Assembly: GCF_041296385.1 (NCBI RefSeq)
Contig: NC_091014.1
Span: 54,578,078-54,642,077, forward strand
Length of the DNA: 64,000 nt
Reading direction: 5' to 3'
Source of the DNA: Aphelocoma coerulescens
Taxonomy: Eukaryota; Chordata; Aves; Passeriformes; Corvidae
A model generated the notes under the pieces. That model did not search any database, was not told the DNA's origin, and saw only the letters and a program-made list of their open reading frames with translations. Both the position numbers and the translations under genes were made by a program. The stretch's first letter is position 1. Every line of letters begins with the position of its first letter. Positions 36,401 through 47,600 of this stretch are shown one piece after another.

Positions 36401-39400
36401 CTGTGGCAAGCCCTAGCTGTGGTGCTGTTGTGAACAGGGAGTTCAAACTGTTCAGCACAAATTATCTCTTAAGCAACACTTAGACTCTGAAACCTGTATC
36501 AGCTCAAAGGCATCCAACACAACACAGCAGAACCCACGCATACTCTGACCCGTATATTACAATTCTATGTATTATTGTAATATTATATAAAATTATAACA
36601 AATTATAACACACTTTGATCACCTTGAACAGCCATGAGAGGGCTGCAGCTTCTACCTCCAGAATCCTGGTTACATTTTCACAGCCATTTCCTCATTCTTT
36701 CTCATCTTGCAGAAACATCCCAGCCAGTCCTGCCAGTTCTTATAGTGAGCACTTTCCTCTTCGTGATCATTGGGACTGCCTTCCTTATTAACTTACGGAC
36801 CCTGAAATGGTAATTGAGAATTAAGTTTACATCTCTGTTCCTCTCCTGTACCTTGTGTGTACTCTCAAAACGCAGATTATTTTTCACCTGATGTTACTCA
36901 GGATAGAGACAGCTTTAAGCCAACCAATTTATGGTTTATAGCCCAACCTTCTGAGACTGATATTTGCCTGTGGAGAAATAACACCACCACCAACACTGTC
37001 GTATTGTGCCCGGTGCCATGCCCTGGTGCCATGCCCTGGCTAAATTTAAAACAGCTGCATCAGCACATCTGCTTCCCAGGGGTTAGAGTGGTGTTTCCTA
37101 GCAGGGATGCATCAAAATTGCCTCTTCAAAAGCAGGTCACTGGGTTGAGCACTCTCCCTGCAGCAAAAACCAAGCAAGCCTGGTTACCACTCCCTTCTCA
37201 TTTAAACATTCCAGCAAGAGCTCAGGCAGGATGAGGTAACTTTGGTCTGCAAGAAAACTCCTGAGCGAGGAGTACAATTCTTGTTCTCCCTGGTCTGTAC
37301 AGTCCTCATGCACTGATAAAACCTATATGATGCTTCAAGACCTCTTTGCCAGTGTTTCTACCCAGACACTGCTTTTATTAGGGACTGAAAGTGTCTCACA
37401 AGGTTATTCCACACAATAATAGGAACAGTGACCTGTCAGCTTGGCAAGGTTAGAAACAGTCACAGGTTTTCTCATCTCAGGTCAGGGGTAAAGAAGCAGG
37501 GTGCTGATATTCATGGCAGGGATCAGGGACAAACATTCTCAGGGATGAAGCTGCAGAGGCTGGATGGTTTCTCTGTAAGGAAAGACAGAGAACCATGCTG
37601 AAGGAAGATGGATACTGAGAAAGTCACTGGTCACTCTTTTACCCTGAGTCATAACACAAAGTTGAGGAAGTGCTAGATGTACAGCACAGAGAGAGTTAAA
37701 AAGGCCTTCTTTCTCCACAAAGTATAATTAACCTAGGGGAATTGAGTGCAGAATAATGCTGAGGTAAGATGCAAGGAAGGATTAGACATGCATGAATAAA
37801 AATAGCATCTGCAATGATGTAAGGTAGTTTATATGCAAGAACTAGCAAGTTCTGATGCTTCAGAGAGTACACTGATTGCCTCCAGAGGTCAGGAGGGTTT
37901 TTCCTTAGAAAATCCTACAGCAAAGCTTCTGCAAAGGGATGACAAGATGATCCAACCACCCCGAGGAACTGAGGAGCAGATTAGATCACTTCATGCTGCC
38001 TCAGGATGACAACGCACTGGTTCCAGTGAAGGAGAGGCCTCTGTGCCGATGCAAGGCGTACTCAGTCAGGTGGCTTGCATGGCCAGTGTGCCACAGCTGT
38101 ACCATGCAGCACCCTGCTAGGAGGGCAGAGAGCTGTGGCAGAGCTTTCCCACTGATGGCCCTGCTCAGGCCACATGGTCCCTGTGGTGTCATTGTGGTGG
38201 CAGCAAAACAAAGAAGGGGCAGCTCACAGCAGCGGGAGCTTGGAAACAAGGGAGGTCTGCTCAGCTTGTCATCAGGACAGGGGCTGAAGGGGGTGTGTGG
38301 AGAGGTTAAGGTGACCAGGCAAGGCAGGGAAGAAACCACTAAAACCAGGAAAACCACTTCCCCAGGGAAAAGGCTGAGGGAAGCGTATTTGCCAATGCCA
38401 GGTTTATCTGTCTCATCTCTACACATCTCATGGCTCAGCTGGTGCCTCTCGGACCGTGTGAGCAAGGACAGCCCTCAGGCTCGACGTTGTTTTACCTCTT
38501 CCCCATGCCAGGGCAGTACCTGTGAATTGCAGTCCACTCTTCCACCCCCACCACAGTGACAGTGATCAGGATCAGGCCCTGCTTCATTTGTCCGTCTCAT
38601 CCTCTTTCCTCAAGGTTTAAGAAGATCCTGAAGATTCACATCCCAGACCCTGAGAAGTTCTTTCCCCCACTCGTTTCGGTGCACGGTGGTGACATTCAGG
38701 TATTGGACTGGGGATGGAACCATAGGAGGGGGAAATGAGGGAAAGGAGCGTCCAGCTGCACATGCCCGGGACAGATAGACCTACACGTGCACACATGATA
38801 TATGTGCCTGTAGCACCAGCTGCTGGGTTCTCTGCTTAAGTTCTATTTTCTGACCTTCTGAAACCTGATACTCAGCCAAGGCATCTGTAATTACAGAGAA
38901 ATGGCAAACCACGCAAAACACAGCAAACCCTGCTCCCATAATTGGCAGCCTGAGAGAAAACAAGAGACCTGCAGGAGGGAGCTTGGCCTCTCAAGATCCC
39001 CTTCCCTCCCAGTTCAGTGCCCCCTGCCTGCCCTAGGATGCCCAGCTCTTCCCCAGATTTCCTGCTGTGATCCCCTCTCTGAGGAGGGAGCCTCCTGTGA
39101 GCCTCTCCTCTGCTCCTGATGTGAATTGCCATCACACTGGATAGCACTTAGCAATTCCTTGCATTTTTGTCTCTTCCCCTTTTTTCCACTCCACTATTCC
39201 CCTTGCCCTAGGCTCTCTGTGAGTATGGGCAGCTGCAAGGAGACAATTACCGTTCTGTGCAGTATTAAAGGGAGCATCAGGTGCAAGGCGTGGGAGGTGA
39301 TCCCAAGTGGCATCTTGCTGTAAGGAGGGTGGAAACAAACTGCAGAGGGTCCAGAGACAGCAAAGCTTTGGAAACGCTGAGGTGCAAAAAGGCTTAGAAA

Positions 39401-40903
39401 GCTTGAACTACAGGGAAAGAGTACAGAGTAGGGGGACGGGTGTGCAGCAGGCACTGAAGACACTTTATCAGTGCAGAAAGAACTTGAAAAATTTGCTTTA
39501 CAAGCCATAAAGGCAATGGATTTGGGTGTCATCAAAAGCAGTTTATTTTTAAGGATAATGATGCACTGCAGGATGTTGCTCATGATGAATGTGAAAATTA
39601 GGCACAAGGGGCCTGGAAGAGCACTTTAGACAAGAAATCTGCATATGGCCATGTGCATGTATCAGAAGCTTGTTCAGCACCGAGGAATAGATTGCATGAG
39701 ATGCACCTCAATACTGTTTTTCATGCTTCACTTCATCTTATGGTCTTGTAAGGTTTTTTCCTATCTTTTTTATTCCCTTCGTGTCACTTTATTTGTCCAT
39801 CTTAAATTCCCTGCTCCAGAAATCTCAAGCATAGGCTGACAAGGTCCACTCTTGATTTTAAAGTGACAGAATGACATACTCTCTCTGCAAATCCTGCAGA
39901 TGAGACATCATGAATGTGAATTTCCATCCCCACCACCTCTGGTAACTCTTGCTTGGACAGAGAACAGGTCACTTGACTGCAGTGGCCACTCAGTAGAAGA
40001 AACCTTTGGTTCCCCTCTGAGTGCTATACTTTGCTAGTCACAATCTCTCTCTCTCTCATGTTTCTTTCCCATCAGAAATGGCTCTCCTCCCCATTCTCCA
40101 CATCTTCCTACTGCTTGAACAGCACAATCCCAGAGATCTCCGTACTCGAGGTGATGCAGAAGAATGACCAGGAATCCCGGTTTCTACTTTCCAAGGGAAC
40201 CCTGACTCCTGATTCTTCCGTAGAAACCAGTGTGCAATCTGGATCCAGCTGCTACACCAACCAAGGCTACTTCTTCTTCCACCTCTCCAACTCCTTTGAG
40301 ATCCAGCCCTGTCAGGTCTACTTCACCTACGAGCCTTTCACCCAGGAGGGCAGTGGCAGCAAGGATGGCGAGTGTTACCAGGCTCTCCCCTCCCCAGACC
40401 TCTGCACGCTGGCAGAGGACATGAACGGGTTGCCCAGCAACTTCTTCCACTGTATCGAGGCAACCCAGGGCTCCCAAAACAGCTCCTTCATGGAACAGAC
40501 AGAAGGTGAAGCCCAGCAGGCCGTGGCTGTTCCTAGGGCTCTCCAGTCAAGTGAAGGCACCTCACCAACACCGTTTCTGGAACAGGATGAGAAGGTGATG
40601 GACAAAGCAGTTTCACAACCTTTTGGGCCCGTGTGCCAGCTGGACACTGACTTTCCTGACCCACCGGACCTGCAGGACAGCGATACTGTCACTGTAATGG
40701 AGGGGAGTGGGAAGGGGGGCCCTCCAACTGACCCCTGCACACCAGCAGCAAGTGCTACCTCTGCCTTCTCCCAGCCTCCACCTCTAAGGCAAAGGCAGGA
40801 TGAGGATCCATGCAAAACAGCCTTCTCCAGCCAGGTCCCAAACACTGGTGCCTACCTTTCTCTGAGGGACCTCCAGAGCCAGTACAGCCATTGCTCTGTC
40901 TAG
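30394..40903 (+). CDS. IL2RB: IL2RB (interleukin-2 receptor beta chain), spliced, nine coding exons
   Basis: Nine exons joined with matching phases give 588 codons plus TAG; human IL2RB is 551 residues. Layout: signal peptide (about 1-24), cytokine-receptor domain D1 (about 30-146) with paired cysteines, fibronectin-III D2 (about 147-250) ending in WSDWS (238-242; WSPWS in human), a transmembrane helix (about 258-278), a Box1-like proline motif IHIPDP after WFKKILK, and a long tail in one exon. The tail keeps a tyrosine in TNQGYFFF (378, the Shc-type site) and one in GAYLSL near the end (573, the STAT5-type site). This is the type I membrane chain shared by IL-2 and IL-15 receptors; it signals through JAK1 and STAT5 with the common gamma chain. 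D1 carries an insertion and two cysteines that human lacks. The start codon context is weak, and first noncoding exon(s) upstream are not identified. Confidence 0.95.
30803..30929 (+). CDS. IL2RB: IL2RB coding exon 2 (D1, first half)
   Basis: The acceptor ctgctggcag ends at 30802 and the donor gtgggt starts at 30930; the exon enters in phase 1 and leaves in phase 2. It encodes LTCWYDSRAALFCNWD, the C-X9-C-X-W hallmark of class I cytokine receptors (cysteines 34 and 44), then Cys57 and an additional Cys68 without a human counterpart. Confidence 0.93.
30930..32389 (+). other. IL2RB intron 2, with a decoy open frame
   Basis: Between coding exons 2 and 3. It includes a frame at 31059-31230 preceded by a good acceptor that superficially continues exon 2, but it has no phase-0 GT donor to reach exon 4. 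The true exon is at 32390. Confidence 0.8.
32390..32504 (+). CDS. IL2RB: IL2RB coding exon 3 (D1, middle; no upstream ATG)
   Basis: Found by homology and phase. The acceptor ccttcccag ends at 32389, preceded by a near-consensus branch point (tgactaac), and the donor is gtgagt at 32505. It enters in phase 2 and leaves in phase 0. The product includes KKHCTLLKAEDM and LRRCNKTFNQ, aligning with human WNQTCELLPVSQASWACNL. Cysteines 85 and 99 correspond to the human 74-86 pair. About 12 residues before Cys85 have no human equivalent. Confidence 0.85.
33656..33767 (+). CDS. IL2RB: IL2RB coding exon 4 (end of D1)
   Basis: The acceptor ttttccttgcag ends at 33655 and the donor gtgagt begins at 33768; phase 0 in, phase 1 out. 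It encodes FTISDRLDLSVHC and the interdomain segment FNPFAN, matching human LTTVDIVTLRVLC and FKPFEN. It contains an extra Cys111 not present in human. Confidence 0.92.
34288..34436 (+). CDS. IL2RB: IL2RB coding exon 5 (start of D2)
   Basis: The acceptor ctctttccag ends at 34287 and the donor gtgagt starts at 34437; phase 1 in, phase 0 out. It encodes IKLRPPGNLQLANIT and SSHYLEGSREYQVRYR, aligned with the human NLRLMAPISLQ and ASHYFERHLEFEAR segments. Several Asn-X-Ser/Thr sites are present. Confidence 0.95.
34868..35039 (+). CDS. IL2RB: IL2RB coding exon 6 (end of D2, WSDWS box)
   Basis: The acceptor tgctcccag ends at 34867 and the donor gtaagg starts at 35040; phase 0 in, phase 1 out. The WSXWS signature is WSDWS at residues 238-242, preceded by SPNSKYEAAVRARP, the equivalent of human TPDTQYEFQVRVKP. 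Confidence 0.96.
35040..36712 (+). other. IL2RB intron 6
   Basis: Unremarkable intron of about 1.7 kb; an AT-rich stretch (36548-36612) precedes the acceptor region. No element recognised. Confidence 0.8.
36713..36809 (+). CDS. IL2RB: IL2RB coding exon 7 (transmembrane)
   Basis: The acceptor ctcatcttgcag ends at 36712 and the donor gtaatt starts at 36810; phase 1 in, phase 2 out. It encodes a single hydrophobic helix (LPVLIVSTFLFVIIGTAFLI, about residues 258-278) followed by a basic stop-transfer segment, NLRTLK. Confidence 0.93.
36810..38614 (+). other. IL2RB intron 7
   Basis: Intron of about 1.8 kb. It contains a 13-base direct tandem duplication (ccatgccctggtg type, about 37012-37039) and an open frame at 37993-38559 with no recognised domain or splice compatibility. 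Confidence 0.8.
38615..38699 (+). CDS. IL2RB: IL2RB coding exon 8 (juxtamembrane, Box1)
   Basis: The acceptor tcctcaag ends at 38614 and the donor gtattg starts at 38700; phase 2 in, phase 0 out. It encodes WFKKILKIHIPDPEKFF and HGGDIQ, matching human WLKKVLKCNTPDPSKFF and HGGDVQ. This is the membrane-proximal JAK1-binding region. Confidence 0.95.
38700..40075 (+). other. IL2RB intron 8
   Basis: Intron of about 1.4 kb separating the Box1 exon from the tail exon. A short CT-rich run precedes the final acceptor. No mobile element recognised with confidence. Confidence 0.8.
40076..40903 (+). CDS. IL2RB: IL2RB coding exon 9 (signalling tail), terminal
   Basis: The acceptor tttcccatcag ends at 40075 and the exon runs open to TAG at 40901-40903. 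It encodes the cytoplasmic tail (residues 314-588) beginning KWLSSPFS as in human. Conserved islands are NQGYFFFHL, CQVYFTYEPF and the C-terminal AYLSLRDLQ; the acidic and serine-rich sequence between them is divergent. Confidence 0.96.
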   Translation, partial: KWLSSPFSTSSYCLNSTIPEISVLEVMQKNDQESRFLLSKGTLTPDSSVETSVQSGSSCYTNQGYFFFHLSNSFEIQPCQVYFTYEPFTQEGSGSKDGECYQALPSPDLCTLAEDMNGLPSNFFHCIEATQGSQNSSFMEQTEGEAQQAVAVPRALQSSEGTSPTPFLEQDEKVMDKAVSQPFGPVCQLDTDFPDPPDLQDSDTVTVMEGSGKGGPPTDPCTPAASATSAFSQPPPLRQRQDEDPCKTAFSSQVPNTGAYLSLRDLQSQYSHCSV

Positions 40904-42686
40904 GATCTGCCTGGAGGAGACCCACAGGTAGGGAAGGCCACCCCTGCAGGGAGGGCTAGACGGACATGAATGTAACTTCAGCATCAATCCCATCGGGACT
41001 GCTCGCTAATGAGGCTGAGAACACAGGCCAACAAGGACTCACCTTCATAACTGAATCTGTTTTTCTCTTATTACTGGCTCCGATGGTGTAGAAACTCCTC
41101 ACACTTCTCAAGTGACATTCCAAACCTCACCATCTCGTTTTTCCCTTCCCAGCTCCCAGTAGGAGACTGTGCCAGCACTTCCATGCTCTGCATTTTGGGT
41201 AAAATAGCACTCAGCTTTGACGCTGAGCAAGCATATGGTCTGTTTGCCTCATCCTGGCCCAAAAACCTCTAATGAGAGGGAGAAGTGCCTAAAGATGAGA
41301 TTTTGTACAGGGGACAATAGCACTGCCAGTCAGTGCTGGGGTTGATGATGAAATGGATGAAGACATCTCCTCCTGACTGACCAAGGGTATGATTTTTTTC
41401 TATGATGTCCCCACTTCAGGTTTTAATCAGAGATTACATCCTAAGCTACTCGGTCCAGCTTTAGACTTGAGAGTCTAGACCTTAGAGTCTCTAAGGTCAG
41501 CTCAGAGTACAACTGTGTCAGCTGTCTAAGCAGTGCAGTGTGAAAAAAGAAATCCCCACTATTGGGTTAAAAATACTGGGGAAATCCCCTCCCTCTCTTT
41601 CTTTCCTCCAGCTCTGATGGTGACAGTAAAAAGAACTCAGACAGTTTCCCATTTTGCTACAATATTTTTCATGAAATTGAAAGCCTTTCTGCCCTGCTGG
41701 CAAACTACAGTTTTTTGACTACGATAAGCTGATTGCAGAATAGTTCATCCCACATCCTGTATTAGTGGAAAACAGCACAACGGTGCTGCCTATTCCTTCC
41801 ATTGCTCAAGGGAAACCATTGCCTAATTAGTGGCAAAGATGTGGTGAATGAGCCCAGAAAAGCAACCCACGAAACAGCACCTTTACTGAACAGAAAACCT
41901 CAATCCACTTACAAAGAATGGGGATAGCACTTCATTGTTCTTCTTCCTCTACATGCCCTGATCTGGGTTGAGGAAAAGCCACAGAAGTGGTAAGGCGGAG
42001 GAAGACAAATTGTTCTGGTTACATCAACCCCTGCATTGACCATTTGTACCATCTGTCCATTTTTTTGCCGTATTTCTGGAGTTTTCAGCAGTGGGAAAAT
42101 ACCTTCGTCATGTGCTAAGAGTTCCTCTTATCTCCTAAAAATTCTTCTAAGAGAATTTATACCAGAAAGCTCAAGGATATTGAACTTGTTAGTGCTTCTG
42201 TCACAGCTGTGAGTGTCAACTAGAACTAATTCTTTCCTACCTCTGCCTGTCCAATCATGGAGATTCCTCCTCCTACACTGCTACCTGACCTGGCAGTATG
42301 CCTCCTGAATGTCAATATAAGTCCCAGGTGCAGGGTCACCCTCTGGCTTGGATTTCACTTCAAAAGAGCTTCTCGGAGGAGTTGAGCCTGCTTGTAGCTG
42401 GGAGGGCTCTGGGAACTATTTTCTCATCAGTTTCCTCACCACCTGTCTCAAGACGTGGACTGCTCCATTATGTCCAGGAGAAAACAGGAGAGGACCCCAC
42501 AGCTTCCCAGATAAGGAAGCATCCAGTTTTTCCAGCTGTTTCCTGTGCTTTTAGAATCTTCCCATATGGACTTTGAAAAGAGACACAAACTCCCTTGCCT
42601 CTGATGGGCAGTTTGCTATCCTACATGGGCCAAGGATCCAAGCTGCACTGTCCTCATGTAGACCTTCTTAAGCTTTTCTATTTTCC
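40904..42686 (+). other. Probable IL2RB 3' UTR, proximal part
   Basis: No coding signal. I found no AATAAA or ATTAAA hexamer on the + strand in this stretch, which suggests the transcript continues through the CR1 insertion to the right. Confidence 0.5.
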
Positions 42687-44565
42687 TTCATAGAATCACT
42701 GAGGTTGGAAAACACATTCAAGATTACCTAGTCCAAATTTTGACTGAATACTACCATGCCCACTAAACTATATTGCAAAGTGCCACATCTACTTGTTTTC
42801 TGAACACTTCCAAAGATGGTGACTCCACCATTTCCCTGGGGAGCCTATTCCAATGTTTAACCACTCTTTCAGTGAAGACATTTTTCCTGATATCCGACTT
42901 GGACTTCCCCTGGTGCCATTTGAAGTCATTTCCTCTCGATCTATCACTTGTTATCTGGAAGAAGAGACCAACCTCCACCGTGCCACAACTTCCTGTCAGA
43001 GAGCTGTAGAGAGCAGTAAGATCTCCCCTGAGCCTTCTTTTCTCCAGGCTAAACATCCCCAGCTCCCTCAGCTGCTCCTCGCAGGACTTGTGCTCCAGAC
43101 CCTTCCCCAGCTCCATTGCCCTTCTCTGGACACACTTCAACACCTCTGTGTCCTCCTTGTAGTGAGGGACCCAGGGCTGGACACAGGATTCAAGGTAGGG
43201 CATCACCAGTGCTGCGTACAGGGGGATGATCACTGCCCTGGTCCTGCTGGCCACACTATTGCTGGTACAAGCCAGGATGCCATTGGCCTTCTTGGCCACC
43301 AGGGCACACACTGGCTCATGTTCAGCTGCTGTTTACCAGCACCCCCAGGTCCTTTCCCACTGGGCTGCTTTTCAGCCACTCTGCCCCCAGCCCGCAGTGC
43401 TGCCTGGGGTTGTTGTGACCCAAGGGCAGCACCCAGCACTTCACCTTGTTGAACCTCATACAACTGGCCTTGGCTCATCAATTCAACCTGTCCAGACCCC
43501 TCTGCAGAGCCTTTCTACCCTGCAGCAGATCAACACTCCTGCCCAGCTTGGAGTCATCTGCAAACTGACTAAAGGGGAGCCCCTGATCCCCTCATCCCGA
43601 TTATCGATAGACCTTAAACAGGACTGGCCCCTGTATTGAGCCCTGGGAAGCACTGCTGGCTGGCTGCCAACTGGATTCAACTCCAATCACCACAACTCTT
43701 TGGGCTCAGCCATTCATCCAGTGTTTTACCCAACAAAGAGTACACACATCCACGCCACGGGCTGCCACTTTCTCCAGGAGAACACTGTGGTAGACAGTGT
43801 AAAAGGTTTTACTCCAGATTAGGTGGGTAGCATCCACAGCCTTTCCCTCATCCACCAAGTGGGTCACCCTGTCATAGAAGGAGATCAGGTTGCTCAAGCA
43901 TGACATTCCTTTCCCAAACCCATGCTGGCTGGGCTGGATCCCTTCGTTGTTCCCTGCCTGCCATGTGATGGCACTCAAGGTGACCTGTGCCATGACCTTT
44001 TCTGGCACTGAGGTCAGGCTGACAGGGCTGTAGTTCCCCAGATCCTCCTTCCAACAATTTTTGTAGATGGGTGTCACACTGGCTAACCTCCAGTCACCTG
44101 GTATCTCCCTGGCTAGCCAGGACTGCCGAGAAATGATGGAAAGTGGCTTGGTGAGCTCATCTGCCAGTTTTCTCAGTGCCCTTAGTTGGATCCCATCCAG
44201 CCCCACAGACTTGGGAGTGTCTAAGTGACACAGCTGGTCACTAACTACCTCCTCCTGGATTACAGGGGGTTTATTCTGCTCCCTGACTTTCTCTCCTAGC
44301 TCAGGGGACTGTGTACCCTGAAGACATCTGGTCTTCCTGCTAAAGACTGTGGCAAAGAAGGCATTAAGTAGCTCAGCCTCACCCTTAATGTCAATATTCC
44401 CCTGCCACATCAAATGAAGGATGGAGATTCTCCTTGACCCTCTTTTTGTTATTAATGTATTTGTTATTTTTTATGACAGTGGCTAGATTGAGTTCTAGCT
44501 GGACTTTCTAATTTTCTCTCTGTGTGACCAAACTATGTATCTGTACTCTTCCTGAGTACATCTTG
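42687..44565 (-). mobile_element. CR1 LINE, antisense, with decayed ORF2 (reverse transcriptase)
   Basis: The + strand begins with the reversed CR1 3' end (catagaatcactgaggttgg). On the minus strand 42763-43311 encodes the C-terminal ORF2 segment ([44 protein letters not shown]). 43706-44413 encodes reverse-transcriptase sequence (GDWRLASVTPIYKN, NYSPVSLTSVPEKVMAQV, SQHGFGKGMSCLSNL). The frames are separated by frameshifts and stops and the catalytic block is not intact, so it is inactive. It is 5'-truncated at about 44565, where similarity to CR1 (ttgagttctagctggactt) fades. Confidence 0.93.
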
Positions 44566-44601
44566 CTGCTGAGTACAAAAAACCAGGTTTGCTTCTCTGT
44601 A

Positions 44602-44607
44602 AATAAA
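44602..44607 (+). terminator. Candidate polyadenylation signal (AATAAA) for IL2RB
   Basis: The first canonical hexamer I see on the + strand after the IL2RB stop. It is followed within about 25-50 bases by a GU-rich element (gtggttttctgtcctttggggtg), a normal poly(A) site arrangement. It would give a 3' UTR of about 3.7 kb including the antisense CR1. Confidence 0.4.
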
Positions 44608-44624
44608 CAAAATATTAAGAAATC

Positions 44625-47600
44625 TACAGTGGTTTTCTGTCCTTTGGGGTGAGGGGAAATTATTAACAGCTTTTCTAAAGAGGGAACTAGGTAAAGTTTT
44701 GATCAGACTAATATACTTTTAGCTCTCCTTCCTACTCCCTGCCCCAAGGGACTCAAGACACCTAAAAAAGAAAGCAGAGTTAGAGGTGATCCTGTTGCAA
44801 GCTCCTGAGGACTGTCCTGCTGGCTCAGTATTTTTCCACCGCCCCCCTTTTTTTTTGTGAAAATGTTGACAGCTTTGGAGCTGGCAAGCTGTTAGCACGG
44901 CTTTCGCAGCCATGCTGGGTGTGAATGTGTGACACACTGCGGCAGGAAGTGCTCAGCGTCAGATCTGGCGATAACCGGACCTTTCTTCCAGGAAGACGAG
45001 ATCATGTGGTCTCCTATGTGAGTAACACAGGTTGCAAATGCCAGAGTCATAACACTCTCAGTGATTTGGGGACCTTTCGCTGCTGGGTTCCCAACAGCTC
45101 TTTGGAAATGTCACACGAGAGCAGTCCCCTCTCAAGCCCACGAGAACACCATGTGTGATTCACAAACCCACAGAAACATGCCACGACCATGTCCATCAGT
45201 ACCAGAGGCAAACCAAAGCTGAACAACAGCACTGTGTGGAAAATATTGGTGTAGAAAATATCAAGCTAGCAGCCACAGGCACGAGTCCTCTCTTTATCTT
45301 AAGCCTAGAGACAGCAAAGATAGCTGTCACATCTCTCATCTCCTTTCCAGGATACGTTGTTCATAAATAGATATCACTCTCAGCCTCCTCCCACATCTCT
45401 TCCTTTTTTTTACTGTGGAGAAACAGAAAGTAAGGAGTACTTGCAGTAAAAAAATTCCTCTGAAGTCAGATCTGATCAAGGGTTTGGGTCCTTGGTTGAT
45501 TCAAAAGCCTGTGGTGATAGATGTGGTATGCTTGCTTAGATAGATCAGATTCTGCATTTTTTTGTTCTGCTGAAAACACCAGAGAAGGAAGATTCTTCTT
45601 TCCAGGAAAATTTAATTCAAAAAAGTAAGGTCTTTGGCACTGAGAAATACCCTCAGATGGGTTCTGACCCACTGTGGCAAGCCCTCATAGCGTAAACTCA
45701 GAAAAGTTGTACATGAATACATGTGTGCCTAAAGATGCAGCTAGTCACTCTTTATCTGTGGAAATTCTAGTTCAAAGTAACTTTTTTAAGTGAAATCAGG
45801 TCTCAAATCTCTTGAGCAGTTCTGAAAGCATTCCCAGTCAAACACTACAGCTTTCTATCTACATTTAATGTTTATCTACTAAAATCCACCATGAGGCAAC
45901 TACAGCAATGGCTTTTGGTCTTCATGCACTCCCAGACGAAACCTGGTCCAGTGGCAGAGCTGAAAATATCTATCCCTGCCCAGCTGCCAAAATGAGCCCA
46001 AGTGAGCCCTGGCCCAAATGAGCTCAACCCCAGGTCGATGTCACTGGCTGGAGCTCAGCCCTGGGTCAGGAGTCACCCATTTATTGACAGAATAACTCTG
46101 TTTACTCTGCTCTAGCTGCAGTGTCTCTGCTTTTTGTGAAAAACAAAGGGGCACATACAGACCTGCAGGACTGCAAGCAGAAGGTCGTGTAGGAAAAGTA
46201 GCTGAGGAGGAGGACCTGGGCTGGAAGAAAAGCAGATGCTTCAGGGAGGCATAAGTGGTGGTGCAGCGGAGTGTGGGGAGCCCAGTGTCAGAGACTGGGC
46301 AGCGGGAAGTGCAAGCAGACAAGAGCGAGTCTCTGAGGCTGGCACTGAGAGGCACTGTGCTTTGTTTTCATCTGCCTGAACACTGTGGCAACCAGACCCA
46401 CTGTCTGCTGCTGTCTTCCCTCCTTCCAGCCATCTACACCTGCCAGCCAGTGTCTTCTCCATCCCTGTGCGGGGGAGCACACACCGATGAGACCAAAGAG
46501 GGTGCCTAAGAAATACAGCAGTTGCTCAGCAACTCCTTGTCCCCCGAGGAGGACAACATAAGCGATCTGCACCCGTCTCCTGGGTTGCTCTTCTCTGCAC
46601 AGCTGGAGGTGCTCCTACCTTGACTTTTTCTGGACTTCCCCTGCTCAGCCTGCAGATCTTCTCCCACTTTAAGCCTCCAAACCCTCAATTTCAGAAAAGG
46701 AAAAAGCCATTGTGCAGGGTGCGCTGACCCACCGCAGCAGGACGGTGCAGGACAAAGGCCGAGCTGAAGGGACCTGGCACCGGGTTATTGATCACTGAGG
46801 AGACCTTGAGCTGGGTAAATAGATGTCCTGCTTTCTCCCACACTCCCTGCAGGTGTGAGCTGGCTTGCCTAGGGGTGTGGGCCAGGTCTCACAGGCAGCA
46901 GCAGGCTTTAGAGGTAGGTCTGCAGCTCTGGGGGAAACCCCAGTGCCTGCCACCAAATCTACTAACAAAGAGGCTCTTCTGCTGCTTCCTGCCCTCCCTC
47001 CCCTGCCCCTCCATCTGCGGTTGTGTGCTTATGCCTGCTGTTTCTGAAGGGATGCTGTGGTAGCGGAGAAGTGTCCTTGCCCTCCTGGACTACCCAACTT
47101 GGCTCCTTGGGGAGCAGATCCTTCCCAGAGGTTGTGCAGAAAGGTGCCCCAGAAGGAGCGAGGGAGGGCAGTCTGTGCTGGGCCTGTAAGTGCCACCCTC
47201 CTCTCTGGAAGGGTGTGTTAGAGCAAGTGGATGTGTGACTGCTTGTCCGGGTGGGGATGTTCACCAGGCTGGGCATAATGCTCTGGAGTGAGTTACCTGG
47301 TGCTTATACTCTGCAAATGTGTTTCCATGTTGCAAGGCAGCCTGGAGGGCTTGGGGCTCTGCAGCTGGTGGGGAGGAGGCTGAAAAGACCACTCACCCTT
47401 ATCAGGTGATGCTCAGTGGCATCCACATGGGCTAAAATGTGCATGAGGCCAGCCACCTCTTCCCTCAGCTGTAGCAAGTCCCTCCCATGCACTCCTCTCC
47501 CCAGGTTCACGTGCACCAGTGGGCACAAAGACGACTCACAGACACACGGACAGGACACAAGCATTCCACAAGACCTCTGTGTCCTCCCATGCAGATGCAT

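Noticed and set aside
37993..38559. 188-codon + strand frame inside IL2RB intron 7
   Set aside because: No domain, no exon-like boundaries in the right phase, and exons 7 and 8 join cleanly without it.
43706..44413. 235-codon minus-strand frame with reverse-transcriptase similarity as a host gene
   Set aside because: It is part of the CR1 ORF2, interrupted on both sides; treated as mobile-element remnant.
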